This document shows positions 26,646 through 34,841 of a DNA stretch of 64,000 nucleotides, piece after piece. Under the pieces are notes generated by a model, which had not been told where the DNA came from, made no database searches, and was given only the letters and a program-made list of their open reading frames with translations. Position numbers and translations under genes: made by a program. Every line of letters starts with the position of its first letter. The first letter of the stretch is position 1. The stretch is from an uncultured Eubacteriales bacterium (GTDB taxonomy: Bacteria > Bacillota > Clostridia > Oscillospirales > Acutalibacteraceae), in NCBI GenBank assembly GCA_900540235.1, contig UQEY01000006.1:1-64000 (forward strand), in the 5' to 3' direction.

Positions 26646-29348
26646 TTATTTACCCAAAGATTCAATAGAATTTTTAATGTTTGCAATCTTATCTTCAAGC
26701 TTAGCCGCATCTTCCCTGTTTTGATTAACTACCTTTTCAGGCGCTTTGTTAACAAAACCCGGGTTAGAAAGCTTTTTGTTGATAAAATCAAGCTTGTCCT
26801 GAGCCTGAGCAAGTTCCTTTTCAAGCCTCTTACGCTCGGCTTCAAAATCAACAAGGTCGCCCATAGGAATATAAATCTTAGCGTTATCGGTTACGATTGT
26901 AACAGTGTTGCCGAGATTGTCAAAGCTTGACTTAACCTCAACCTCGTTTGAAGAAGCAAGACGCTTAATAAATTCTGCGCCCTGATTAAAGAGGTCGATA
27001 TCTTCTGTTTCAACATAAACCTTTGCTTTCTTGCTTGGCGGAATATTCATTTCTGCTCTGCGGTTACGAATAGCACGAATAGCAGTCATAAGTTTTTCCA
27101 TCTTAGCCTCATTTTCCGCAAAGGTAAGGTTTTCGTCATATTCTACCCACTTTGAAATCATAATCGATTCGCAATCGTGAGGGATAGCCTGATAAATTTC
27201 TTCAGTAATGAACGGCATAAACGGGTGAAGAAGTTTGAGAATATCGGTAAGAACATAAACCAGAACGCTCTTTGCGGTATTCTTAGCCTTTTCGTCGTCG
27301 CCTTGAAGTCTGATTTTTGCAATTTCAATATACCAATCGCAGAAAACATCCCAAATAAAATCATAAAGCTTTTGAATAGCAATACCAAGTTCATACTTTT
27401 CAAGGTTGTCGGTAACATCCTTTGCAAGAGTATTTACTTTAGAAACTATCCATTCATCTTCAACTGCAAGGTCGCACGGAAGTCCGTCATACTTAAAGTC
27501 ATCTGTAAGATACATCAAAACGAAACGAGCGGCATTCCAAAGCTTATTTGCAAAGTTTCTTGACGCCTTAACCTTTTCGTCCGAAAAACGCATATCGTTA
27601 CCCGGTGAGTTACCTGTTGCAAGAGTAAATCTTAATGCGTCTGCACCGTATTCGTCAATAATTTCGAGCGGGTCAATACCGTTACCGAGCGACTTAGACA
27701 TCTTTCTGCCCTGAGCGTCACGAACAAGACCGTGAATAAGAACGGTATCAAACGGAGCCTTGTCGGTATAAGCAAGACCCGAGAAAATCATACGGGAAAC
27801 CCAGAAGCCGATAATATCATAACCTGTTACAAGAGTATTGGTAGGATAATAGTGCTTCAAATCTTCTGTATCGTCAGGCCAACCGAGAGTTGAGAAAGGC
27901 CAAAGGGCAGAAGAAAACCAAGTGTCAAGAGTGTCAGGGTCCTGATGAATATGTTCACTGCCGCAGTGAGCACACTTTGCAGGGTCTTCCTTGCTGACTG
28001 TTGTGCCGCCGCAATCATCGCAGTACCAGGCAGGAATTCTGTGACCCCACCAAAGCTGACGGGAAATGCACCAGTCACGGGAACCACGCATCCAACTCAT
28101 ATAATTTTTCTTAAATCTTTCAGGTACAAACTTGATATCGCCGTTTTCAACAGCGTCAATAGCCGGACCGGCAAGCGGTTCCATCTTTACAAACCACTGC
28201 TTTGAAACCATAGGTTCAATATTTGTATGACATCTGTAGCAAGTGCCTACATCGTGCTTGAGTGGCTCAATCTCTTTAATATATCCGCCCGCTTCAAGGT
28301 CGGCAAGAATAGCTTTCCTTGCTTCAAGAGTAGTCATACCTGCATACTTGCCGCAATCAAGAACTTCAGGCTCATTTTGAGTTGCCTTGCCGCTCTTTAT
28401 AATTTCATCCGCAGCTTCCTTATCAGCCTTGCCTGTCATATGACCGTCATAAGTAAATGTACGAATAATAGGAAGATTGTGACGAAGACCGACTTCAAAG
28501 TCGTTAGGGTCGTGGGCAGGAGTGATTTTAACAACGCCTGTACCCTTTGTCATATCTGCATGTTCATCGCAAACAATAGGAATTTCTTTGTTAAGAAGCG
28601 GAAGAATAACATGACAACCGTGAAGATGCTTATATCTCGGGTCGTCGCCGTTGATAGCTACCGCTGTATCGCCAAGCATAGTTTCAGGACGGGTAGTAGC
28701 GAGTTCAAGCTTTTCGCCTGTTTCCTTAACTTCATAAAGAAGATGCCAGAAGTTGGAATCTTTTTCTTCATATTCAACCTCAGCGTCACTGATAGATGTA
28801 TTACAATGTGGGCACCAGTTAACCATACGGTTGCCACGATAGATTAAATCTTTGTCATAAAGACCGACAAAAACTTCCCTTACAGCCTTGCTGCAACCCT
28901 CGTCAAGAGTAAAACGCTCTCTGTCCCAGTCGCATGATGAACCCATCTTTTTAAGCTGTTCAATAATTCTGCCGCCGTACTGCTCTTTCCAAGCCCAAGC
29001 ACGCTCAAGAAACTTATCTCTGCCGAGGTCGTCCTTAGTAATGCCCTCTTTGCGCATAGCTTCAACAATTTTAGCTTCGGTTGCGATAGAAGCGTGGTCT
29101 GTACCCGGAAGCCAAAGAGTGTCATATCCTGCCATTCTGTGATAACGGATAAGAATATCCTGAAGTGTATTATCAAGTGCATGACCCATATGGAGCTGAC
29201 CCGTGATGTTTGGAGGTGGGATAACTATTGTGTATGTCTTTTTGTTTGCTTCTCTTTTAGCGTGAAAATACTTTTTATCACACCAAAACTCATAAGTACG
29301 GTCTTCAACTTCGGAAGGGTCGTACTGCTTTGCAAGTTCTTTTGCCAT
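26646..29348 (-). CDS. valS: valyl-tRNA synthetase
   Basis: Charges tRNA-Val; 900 residues, class Ia. HIGH motif in PPPNITGQLHMGHALDNT, editing domain with TTRPETMLGDTAVAIN, KMSKS in GRKMSKSLGNGIDP, and the C-terminal coiled coil (about 830-900) typical of ValRS. Start ATG at 29348 follows AAGGAG by 6 nt; the frame extends further upstream only through the T-box leader. Regulated by that T-box: low charging of tRNA-Val should give read-through. Confidence 0.97.
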   Translation of the reverse strand: MAKELAKQYDPSEVEDRTYEFWCDKKYFHAKREANKKTYTIVIPPPNITGQLHMGHALDNTLQDILIRYHRMAGYDTLWLPGTDHASIATEAKIVEAMRKEGITKDDLGRDKFLERAWAWKEQYGGRIIEQLKKMGSSCDWDRERFTLDEGCSKAVREVFVGLYDKDLIYRGNRMVNWCPHCNTSISDAEVEYEEKDSNFWHLLYEVKETGEKLELATTRPETMLGDTAVAINGDDPRYKHLHGCHVILPLLNKEIPIVCDEHADMTKGTGVVKITPAHDPNDFEVGLRHNLPIIRTFTYDGHMTGKADKEAADEIIKSGKATQNEPEVLDCGKYAGMTTLEARKAILADLEAGGYIKEIEPLKHDVGTCYRCHTNIEPMVSKQWFVKMEPLAGPAIDAVENGDIKFVPERFKKNYMSWMRGSRDWCISRQLWWGHRIPAWYCDDCGGTTVSKEDPAKCAHCGSEHIHQDPDTLDTWFSSALWPFSTLGWPDDTEDLKHYYPTNTLVTGYDIIGFWVSRMIFSGLAYTDKAPFDTVLIHGLVRDAQGRKMSKSLGNGIDPLEIIDEYGADALRFTLATGNSPGNDMRFSDEKVKASRNFANKLWNAARFVLMYLTDDFKYDGLPCDLAVEDEWIVSKVNTLAKDVTDNLEKYELGIAIQKLYDFIWDVFCDWYIEIAKIRLQGDDEKAKNTAKSVLVYVLTDILKLLHPFMPFITEEIYQAIPHDCESIMISKWVEYDENLTFAENEAKMEKLMTAIRAIRNRRAEMNIPPSKKAKVYVETEDIDLFNQGAEFIKRLASSNEVEVKSSFDNLGNTVTIVTDNAKIYIPMGDLVDFEAERKRLEKELAQAQDKLDFINKKLSNPGFVNKAPEKVVNQNREDAAKLEDKIANIKNSIESLGK

Positions 29349-29625
29349 AATAATCTCCTTTATATCAGTATAGTATTTTTCGTCAAAAAAATACGCTTCC
29401 GCCTCAGATTGAGACGAAAGCGAAAAATTCCGTGGTACCACTCAAATTGCATTAATATTTAATGCCACTCAAATCTTTAACGCAGATATACGGACAAGGC
29501 TACTTAGGTTTCACCCTGCCGGCTCAAAAGCTACCTTCACCCGCATCATCTATGCCCTTTCACCTAACGGGCACTCTCTGAAAGAATAAACAGGTTACTC
29601 CTCTTTTTCCCAGCCGTTTAATATG
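29349..29625 (-). promoter_or_regulatory. T-box riboswitch (valine) of valS-folC
   Basis: Minus-strand leader with the T-box core TGGTACCACG (29431-29440), followed by a terminator hairpin (stem CGCTTCCGCCTCA/TGAGACGAAAGCG on the plus strand, 29394-29422) and a T-run. Upstream lies Stem I with GAGGAGTAACC and CAGAGAG motifs. The likely specifier codon is GTA (Val) at 29534-29532, in GAAGGTAGC. The T-box sequence binds the free CCA end of uncharged tRNA. Confidence 0.9.
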
Positions 29626-29630
29626 CAAAT

Positions 29631-29659
29631 ATATTAGCAAAAAATAAACAAAATGTCAA
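29631..29659 (-). promoter_or_regulatory. sigma-A promoter of the valS T-box transcript
   Basis: TTGACA (29654-29659), 17-nt spacer, TAATAT (29631-29636) on the minus strand, just upstream of the T-box Stem I. Confidence 0.8.
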
Positions 29660-29705
29660 TATCTTAACGGCTTCTTCTAACTTTTATATTCATAAAACAG
29701 CTTAA

Positions 29706-30797
29706 TTAACCAAAAAAGAATAATAAAATTAAAACTGTAATTGCAACTATACCAAGACCTGCAAAAAACTTTATCGCCCTATGTACCGCATCAAAAGTAT
29801 TGGTAGGCATAATTTGGAAAAATGCATATTTAAGCGGTTCTTTAACCTTGTTGCCTACAAGATTTTTAAATCTTAGGTCATATGTATCAAAGGTTCCGTT
29901 CTTTTTAAGTTCAATAACCCTGACTCCCCTATCCTTACCCGGGCCGTAAACATGGAAGCCTGCGCCCTGAGTGTAGCCAAGGTCAATACCGTCAACCTTG
30001 CCGTTGAAAGAGTTATTATGGTCGTGGCCGAAATATACGCCGAGAACCTCACCCTTTTCTTTAAAAGCGTTAAATTCACCGCTGTTAACTTGCGGGTCAG
30101 CCGGAGATTCTTTCATAAAGCCGTTCTTATTCACTTTATCCTTATTAAGAATATAAAATCTGTTTGCGTGAGTTCTGAAGCCCCTTACAGCTCCTTTAGT
30201 ATTCTTTTTAACCTCGGTTAAAAGTTCAAACACTTCGCAAAGCGGAATATGCTGAATTACAATAGAAGGAATTAACTTTCCGTATTCCTTTTCATAGCTG
30301 TCACGGGTATTCCTGTACCATTCGATTTGGTTTTCGTGAACATTATCGTAACCGATATCAAGATTTGAATGGCTGTCAATAAGATAAAGCAGAAATTTAA
30401 GTTCGTTTCCGTCTTTAATCTCTATGCAGTGGTTTGCACAGCCATCAATTCCTTCAACGCTTTTGCCTATAAAATAATCGAATTCTTTATAAATTTCAAA
30501 CTGCTCCTCATTGCTTAATCCTACCTGCCTGTCGTGATTGCCGAAGCAAACAGTAAACGGAATTTTCCTGTTTTGGCAAGGCTTTGTAAGTATATCAAGC
30601 GAATTTTTAACAGCTTCCCTATTGCCTTTAAAAGTAGTTTTGCCCCAAATCTGGTCGCCTGAATAAACAACCAAATCAGGTTCCTCCCTATCAAGTGCGG
30701 CATTTATTAAATCAAGCGTATCGGGACTGATTTTTTTACCTTCCTGAGTATCCGCTATTTGTAATATTTTAAAACTATCGTTTTTGAAATTCAGCAT
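29706..30797 (-). CDS. metallophosphoesterase with C-terminal membrane anchor
   Basis: Calcineurin-like phosphoesterase of 363 residues. Metal-binding motifs in order: QIADTQEG, VVYSGDQIWG, CFGNHDRQ, VIQHIPLCE, YFGHDHNNSF. There is no signal peptide; the C terminus carries one hydrophobic helix (GLGIVAITVLILLFFFG), so the catalytic domain probably sits on the cytoplasmic face. Start ATG at 30797 preceded by GAGGTG. Substrate unknown; relatives are annotated as PhoD/Icc-like phosphatases. Single-gene transcript. Confidence 0.85.
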   Translation of the reverse strand: MLNFKNDSFKILQIADTQEGKKISPDTLDLINAALDREEPDLVVYSGDQIWGKTTFKGNREAVKNSLDILTKPCQNRKIPFTVCFGNHDRQVGLSNEEQFEIYKEFDYFIGKSVEGIDGCANHCIEIKDGNELKFLLYLIDSHSNLDIGYDNVHENQIEWYRNTRDSYEKEYGKLIPSIVIQHIPLCEVFELLTEVKKNTKGAVRGFRTHANRFYILNKDKVNKNGFMKESPADPQVNSGEFNAFKEKGEVLGVYFGHDHNNSFNGKVDGIDLGYTQGAGFHVYGPGKDRGVRVIELKKNGTFDTYDLRFKNLVGNKVKEPLKYAFFQIMPTNTFDAVHRAIKFFAGLGIVAITVLILLFFFG

Positions 30798-30816
30798 TTC
30801 ATCACCTCGGTATATT

Positions 30817-30845
30817 ATTTTAACATATAATATACTTGACTGCAA
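30817..30845 (-). promoter_or_regulatory. sigma-A promoter of the phosphoesterase gene
   Basis: TTGCAG (30840-30845), 17-nt spacer, TAAAAT (30817-30822). Its -35 box overlaps the -35 box of the divergent tRNA-Arg promoter. Confidence 0.6.
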
Positions 30846-30864
30846 TAATTAAAAATACTATAAT
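30836..30864 (+). promoter_or_regulatory. sigma-A promoter of tRNA-Arg
   Basis: TTGACT (30836-30841), 17-nt spacer, TATAAT (30859-30864), 13 nt before the mature tRNA 5' end. Confidence 0.8.
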
Positions 30865-30877
30865 ACGATTAATGTTT

Positions 30878-30953
30878 CTGCCCGTAGCACAGTGGCTAAT
30901 GCAGTAGATTCCGATTCTAAAGACCGAGAGTTCAAATCTCTCCGGGCAGACCA
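30878..30953 (+). tRNA. tRNA-Arg (anticodon CCG)
   Basis: 76 nt with encoded CCA. Acceptor stem CTGCCCG/CGGGCAG, discriminator A; T-stem GAGAG/CTCTC with loop TTCAAAT; D-loop with GG; anticodon loop TTCCGAT gives anticodon CCG, reading CGG. One mismatch closes the top of the anticodon stem. Confidence 0.93.
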
Positions 30954-30990
30954 AAAAACTCTTGCCAAAACTGATTGGCAAGAGTTTTTT
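30954..30990. terminator. terminator after tRNA-Arg
   Basis: Stem AACTCTTGCCA/TGGCAAGAGTT, loop 30968-30975, T-run downstream. The symmetrical A-run lets it also end the convergent pseudokinase transcript. Confidence 0.88.
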
Positions 30991-31002
30991 ATTATCTGTT
31001 AA

Positions 31003-32721
31003 TTAATCTGTACCGTCTGCATTTTCCGGTTCAAGTTGAGTTGACGCTTCGGTTGTTGTTACAACTTCACCGTAAACCTGAAGCACAACCTCCTCGCCTA
31101 CTGCGGCTGTTTCACCTGCGGCAGGAGCACTTGCATAAGATTCTCTTACCGTGCCCTTAGTATGAGTGCCGTCGTTATAAAGCTCAACTGTTGCAACCTT
31201 AAAGCCTTTATCTTCAAGCATTTTTGTAGCTTTTTCAAGAGTTAAACCTGCAACATTAGGCACTTCGGCAGTTTGGATGCCCTTGCTGACCGTAAGCTGA
31301 ATTTCGGTTTGCTCGTCAACCTTTTTCCCGGCTTTTATACTCTGTTCAAAAACAATACCCTCGTCAATATCCTTTGAATATTTAGAAGTGAAAGTAATTT
31401 TAAACTGCTTATTCCAAGCGCCGTTATTTTCAATATCGCTTTGAGTATAACCGGCTGAGCAGAAATCGGGAACTTCATACTGACTGACGGAAACAGGAGT
31501 AGTTGTATCCTCAGGCTTTTTACCGATACCGCCGTTCTTGGCAACATATATACCGCCTACAACGCCTGCAATAACAATAAGAACAACTAAAATTATGATG
31601 GCAACTTTTGAGCCGTTGCTCTTGCCCTGCTTAGTGTCATAACCGGGATAACCTCTGTAATGTTCTTCTTCCTCAACAGGGTCTTCAGGCTCAACTTTTT
31701 TAACTTTTGCTTGCTTAATTTCTTTTTTAGGTTCTTCCGCCGACTGAGCCACAACCGTAGGTGCGGCATTGAGCTGCTCACGGAAAGTGTTAACATCCTG
31801 AGTTCTTTTTTCAGGGTAAATCTGCAAGCCGCTGCCGAGCGCACGAATAACATAAGTAGGAATCTTCTCCGCAATAGTGTTAGGAATCATAAGCTTGTCA
31901 TTAGTTTCCCTCGACTTTGCGTCAGGTGGGTTTTGACCGACAAGCGCTCTGAATATGCAAGCGGAAAAAGCGTAAATGTCGGTTGCAGGGCACATCTTAT
32001 GGTTATTGTCATACTGTTCAAGCGCCGTATAACCGTCGTTTACATTAAATTCAAGTTCACTTGACATAGTGTTTGCCTGAGAAATGCAAAAGCTTTTAAG
32101 CCTAACCTTACCGTCCCTGCAAAGAAGAAGATTATCAGGGCAGATACCGCCGTGAATAACCCCGTTTGAATGAAGCGCTTCAAGAGTGGTAAGAACCGGC
32201 ATAAACATAATCCTCGCCTGCTCCCAAAGAATATTTCCGTCAGGGTTTCGCAAAAGGTACTGGCGCAGAGTAATTGACTCCATATAATCACTTACTGCAT
32301 ATGCCGTTTCGTTAAGCTCAAATACATCATAAGTAGGAATAACGGCAGAAAAGTTTTTAAGCTCTGCCAATGTGTTCCAAAGCTTAATAAACGACTGCTT
32401 TAAACTGTCAAACGACGGCTTAAACTTCTCCCTGATGTGAACATCCTGATTGCCCTCAAGCCTTGAAGCAATGCCTTTTGGCAAAAATTCCCTTACGGTG
32501 ATTACCTTGTCAAGGTTCATATCATATGCCATATATACTGCGGCATCACTTTCGTGAGCGATAACAGCACCTACAACATACCTGTCGTTAAGTATTGTTT
32601 TAGGTTGAAGATAGATAAAATCACTTTGGGTATCGTTGTCATAATGGCAATTAGGACAAACGCTTCCCTCGGTAAGTTCTTCAAAACAATTCATACATAA
32701 ATTATCTATATTATTTTTCAA
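31003..32721 (-). CDS. zinc-ribbon / pseudokinase / transmembrane / PASTA protein
   Basis: 572 residues. Domains in order: N-terminal zinc ribbon (CMNC ... CPNC, residues 9-25), a Ser/Thr-kinase fold (about 45-320), an acidic/Lys-rich linker, one membrane helix (about 373-396) and two PASTA-like repeats outside the membrane (about 416-555). The kinase fold lacks its catalytic residues: the beta-3 Lys is replaced (VITVREFLP), the HRD loop reads HGGICPDNLLL, and DFG reads KSF. It is therefore a predicted pseudokinase, unlike the active PrkC/PknB family with the same layout. TTG at 32721 is chosen because it keeps the first zinc cysteine and has GGAG 10 nt upstream. Possible role: sensing cell-wall fragments and scaffolding; unproven. 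Confidence 0.85.
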   Translation of the reverse strand: MKNNIDNLCMNCFEELTEGSVCPNCHYDNDTQSDFIYLQPKTILNDRYVVGAVIAHESDAAVYMAYDMNLDKVITVREFLPKGIASRLEGNQDVHIREKFKPSFDSLKQSFIKLWNTLAELKNFSAVIPTYDVFELNETAYAVSDYMESITLRQYLLRNPDGNILWEQARIMFMPVLTTLEALHSNGVIHGGICPDNLLLCRDGKVRLKSFCISQANTMSSELEFNVNDGYTALEQYDNNHKMCPATDIYAFSACIFRALVGQNPPDAKSRETNDKLMIPNTIAEKIPTYVIRALGSGLQIYPEKRTQDVNTFREQLNAAPTVVAQSAEEPKKEIKQAKVKKVEPEDPVEEEEHYRGYPGYDTKQGKSNGSKVAIIILVVLIVIAGVVGGIYVAKNGGIGKKPEDTTTPVSVSQYEVPDFCSAGYTQSDIENNGAWNKQFKITFTSKYSKDIDEGIVFEQSIKAGKKVDEQTEIQLTVSKGIQTAEVPNVAGLTLEKATKMLEDKGFKVATVELYNDGTHTKGTVRESYASAPAAGETAAVGEEVVLQVYGEVVTTTEASTQLEPENADGTD

Positions 32722-32752
32722 AAGAAAGTCACTCCGATTTATATTTGAAAAT

Positions 32753-32781
32753 ATTTTACCAAGCCAAATATACTTTGTCAA
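32753..32781 (-). promoter_or_regulatory. sigma-A promoter of the pseudokinase gene
   Basis: TTGACA (32776-32781), 17-nt spacer, TAAAAT (32753-32758), minus strand. Confidence 0.78.
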
Positions 32782-32801
32782 GGACTATGCACATTTAGTT
32801 A

Positions 32802-32830
32802 TTGAATAAATATGTAAATTATTATATAAT
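32802..32830 (+). promoter_or_regulatory. sigma-A promoter of the yhaM-prmA operon
   Basis: TTGAAT (32802-32807), 17-nt spacer, TATAAT (32825-32830), divergent from the pseudokinase promoter. Confidence 0.75.
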
Positions 32831-32866
32831 AAACTGTGAATTAAATCAAGAAAGGAATATATACAT

Positions 32867-33796
32867 ATGGCATCCTTTGCGTTAATCAAAGAATTAAATG
32901 AAAAAAAAGACAAAAACGGCAACGGCTACCTTGACCTTATTGTTATAGGAAGCGACAAAAAAGAATACCCTGCAAAGGTTTGGAGATTTGACAACAACGG
33001 TCAGTTTGAGCAAAACGATGTTGTTGAAATCGAATACACGCTTGACAATTACAAGGGCAAAGCTCAGCTTACAATTACCACTATAAAAAAAGCGCCGAGC
33101 GAAATGATTAAGGAATTTATCCCTGCAAGCGAATACGACGGCAAAGTCGTATTTTCTATGCTTTTGAAGAAAGTAAACGAATTTAAGGACGAGGAACTTA
33201 AAGCTATTGTTAAGGACATTATGCTCACCAATCGTGAAGCGCTTGAAGTTTACCCTGCCGCATACAGGCTTCACCATGCAATAGTAGGCGGTCTTATGCT
33301 TCACACTGCTTCTATTGTTGAAATGGCTGAGAAAACCTGCGAGGTTTACCCTAACATCAACCGTGAGCTTCTGCTCTCGGGCGCTATTTTGCACGATGTT
33401 GCAAAAACTTTTGAAATGCAGACGGGCAAAACAGGTCTTTGCTCGGGATACACAGTCGGCGGCGAGCTTATAGGTCATCTTGTTAAAGGTGCAATATTTA
33501 TTGACGAAACCGCAAAAAAGCTTGGTATTGACAGCGAAAAAGTAACGCTTCTTGAACATATGATTTTGTCGCACCACGGTGTGCCGGAATACGGTTCTCC
33601 TGTTCGTCCGATGTTTTTGGAAGCTGAAATACTTTCAACTCTCGACGCACTTGACGCAACTGTTTTTGAAATTAACAATGCGACAGGTAAGGTTGAAGCA
33701 GGCGAATTTACAGACAGGCAGTGGGCGCTTGACAACAGGAAGCTTTTCAATCACGGTCTTTCATCGACTGAGCACAAAGTTAATTTAGGAGAATAA
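32867..33796 (+). CDS. yhaM: 3'-5' exoribonuclease YhaM-like (OB fold + HD domain)
   Basis: 309 residues: N-terminal OB-fold (about 1-95) followed by an HD phosphohydrolase domain. HD residues are in YRLHHAIVGGLMLHTASI, LLLSGAILHDVAKT and MILSHHG. This matches YhaM/CBF1, a Gram-positive 3'-5' exonuclease acting on RNA and single-stranded DNA; cytoplasmic. AAAGGA precedes the ATG. Followed 2 nt later by prmA, so the two are co-transcribed. Confidence 0.88.
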   Translation: MASFALIKELNEKKDKNGNGYLDLIVIGSDKKEYPAKVWRFDNNGQFEQNDVVEIEYTLDNYKGKAQLTITTIKKAPSEMIKEFIPASEYDGKVVFSMLLKKVNEFKDEELKAIVKDIMLTNREALEVYPAAYRLHHAIVGGLMLHTASIVEMAEKTCEVYPNINRELLLSGAILHDVAKTFEMQTGKTGLCSGYTVGGELIGHLVKGAIFIDETAKKLGIDSEKVTLLEHMILSHHGVPEYGSPVRPMFLEAEILSTLDALDATVFEINNATGKVEAGEFTDRQWALDNRKLFNHGLSSTEHKVNLGE

Positions 33797-33798
33797 GA

Positions 33799-34737
33799 AT
33801 GAGCATTGAAAACGAAACTTGGAGTGAAATCGTAATCACGGTTGATACAAAAGATATTGAAGTTGCGGGCAACATTGCAAATATGGTTGTGCCGTATGGC
33901 ATTTATATTGAAGATTATTCCGACCTTGAAAACGAGGTTATGGAAATTGCACACATCGACCTTATTGAAGAAAGTTTGCTTGAAGCGGATAGGACAAAAG
34001 GTCTTATACATGTTTATGTTAACCCTCACGAAAACCCGTTAGAAGCCGTTTCTTTTATTGAAGAAAGGCTTAAAGAGCAAAACATAAATTATCAAATCAG
34101 AATTGACGATTGCAAAGCGGAAGATTGGGTAAATAATTGGAAGCAATATTTTCATCCTATGCCTATCGGCGAAAAGTTGCTTATCCGCCCTACTTGGGAG
34201 GACGAGTATGACGCAAAGGGCAGAAAAGTGCTTCATATTGAGCCGGGTCTTGCTTTTGGCACAGGTAGTCACCCGACAACAAAGTTATGCCTTGAAACGC
34301 TTGAAAAATATATCAACGAAAACTCGACTGTTCTTGATATCGGTTGCGGCAGCGGTATTCTTTCTATTGCTTCGCTTCTTTTAGGCGCAAAAAGTGCTTT
34401 CGGCGTTGATATCGATTCTTTGGCAGTTAAAACAGCTATGGCAAACGCAGAAGAAAACGGTTTTGACGAGAGCAAATTTAAAGCGGTTAAAGGTAATTTG
34501 TCTGACAAAGTAAATGGAAAATACAGCGTTATTGTTGCCAATATTGTTGCAGATATCATTATGGAATTTAATAAAGAAGTCGGCAAATTTTTAGAGGATG
34601 ACGGTGTATATATCACCGGCGGAATCATTGAAAGCCGAGAAGATGAAGTTCTTTTAAGCTTTGCTCAAAACGGATTTGAAGTTAAAGAACGCTTTGAAGA
34701 AAAAGGCTGGCTTGTGTTTGTGGTTAAAAAGCAATAA
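33799..34737 (+). CDS. prmA: ribosomal protein L11 methyltransferase
   Basis: SAM-dependent methyltransferase that methylates L11; 312 residues. N-terminal substrate domain, then EPGLAFGTGSHPTTKLCL, the SAM loop VLDIGCGSGILSIASLLLGA, acidic VDID and VIVANIVADII (NI[LV] motif). TTAGGAG lies just before the ATG. Second gene of the yhaM-prmA operon, followed by a terminator. Confidence 0.95.
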   Translation: MSIENETWSEIVITVDTKDIEVAGNIANMVVPYGIYIEDYSDLENEVMEIAHIDLIEESLLEADRTKGLIHVYVNPHENPLEAVSFIEERLKEQNINYQIRIDDCKAEDWVNNWKQYFHPMPIGEKLLIRPTWEDEYDAKGRKVLHIEPGLAFGTGSHPTTKLCLETLEKYINENSTVLDIGCGSGILSIASLLLGAKSAFGVDIDSLAVKTAMANAEENGFDESKFKAVKGNLSDKVNGKYSVIVANIVADIIMEFNKEVGKFLEDDGVYITGGIIESREDEVLLSFAQNGFEVKERFEEKGWLVFVVKKQ

Positions 34738-34752
34738 AACATATATAAAAGC

Positions 34753-34796
34753 AAAAATGTGATAGAGGTCGTAAAAAACTTCTATCACATTTTTTG
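34753..34796 (+). terminator. terminator after prmA
   Basis: Stem ATGTGATAGA with TTCTATCACAT, loop of about 13 nt, followed by a T-run. Confidence 0.82.
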
Positions 34797-34802
34797 GTTT
34801 CA

Positions 34803-34830
34803 CGGGTCGTCGGGGACGCCGAAGCCCAAG
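34803..34830. repeat. short palindromic repeat, family 1
   Basis: GGGTCGTCGGGGACGCCGA core, the same unit as at 50640, 52113 and 55319. It lies at the 3' side of the alpha/alpha-toroid gene and may help end that transcript. Confidence 0.55.
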
Positions 34831-34841
34831 TTAACTATATT

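Noticed and set aside
28227..28847. 206-codon open frame antisense to valS
   Set aside because: Lies fully within valS on the other strand; product is Cys/Phe-rich and lacks any family motif.
29349..29441. N-terminal extension of ValS
   Set aside because: This stretch is the T-box antiterminator and terminator; the ribosome site AAGGAG lies before the ATG at 29348.
32894..33577. 227-codon open frame antisense to yhaM
   Set aside because: The yhaM frame encodes a clear OB-HD protein with promoter and ribosome site; the antisense frame has none.
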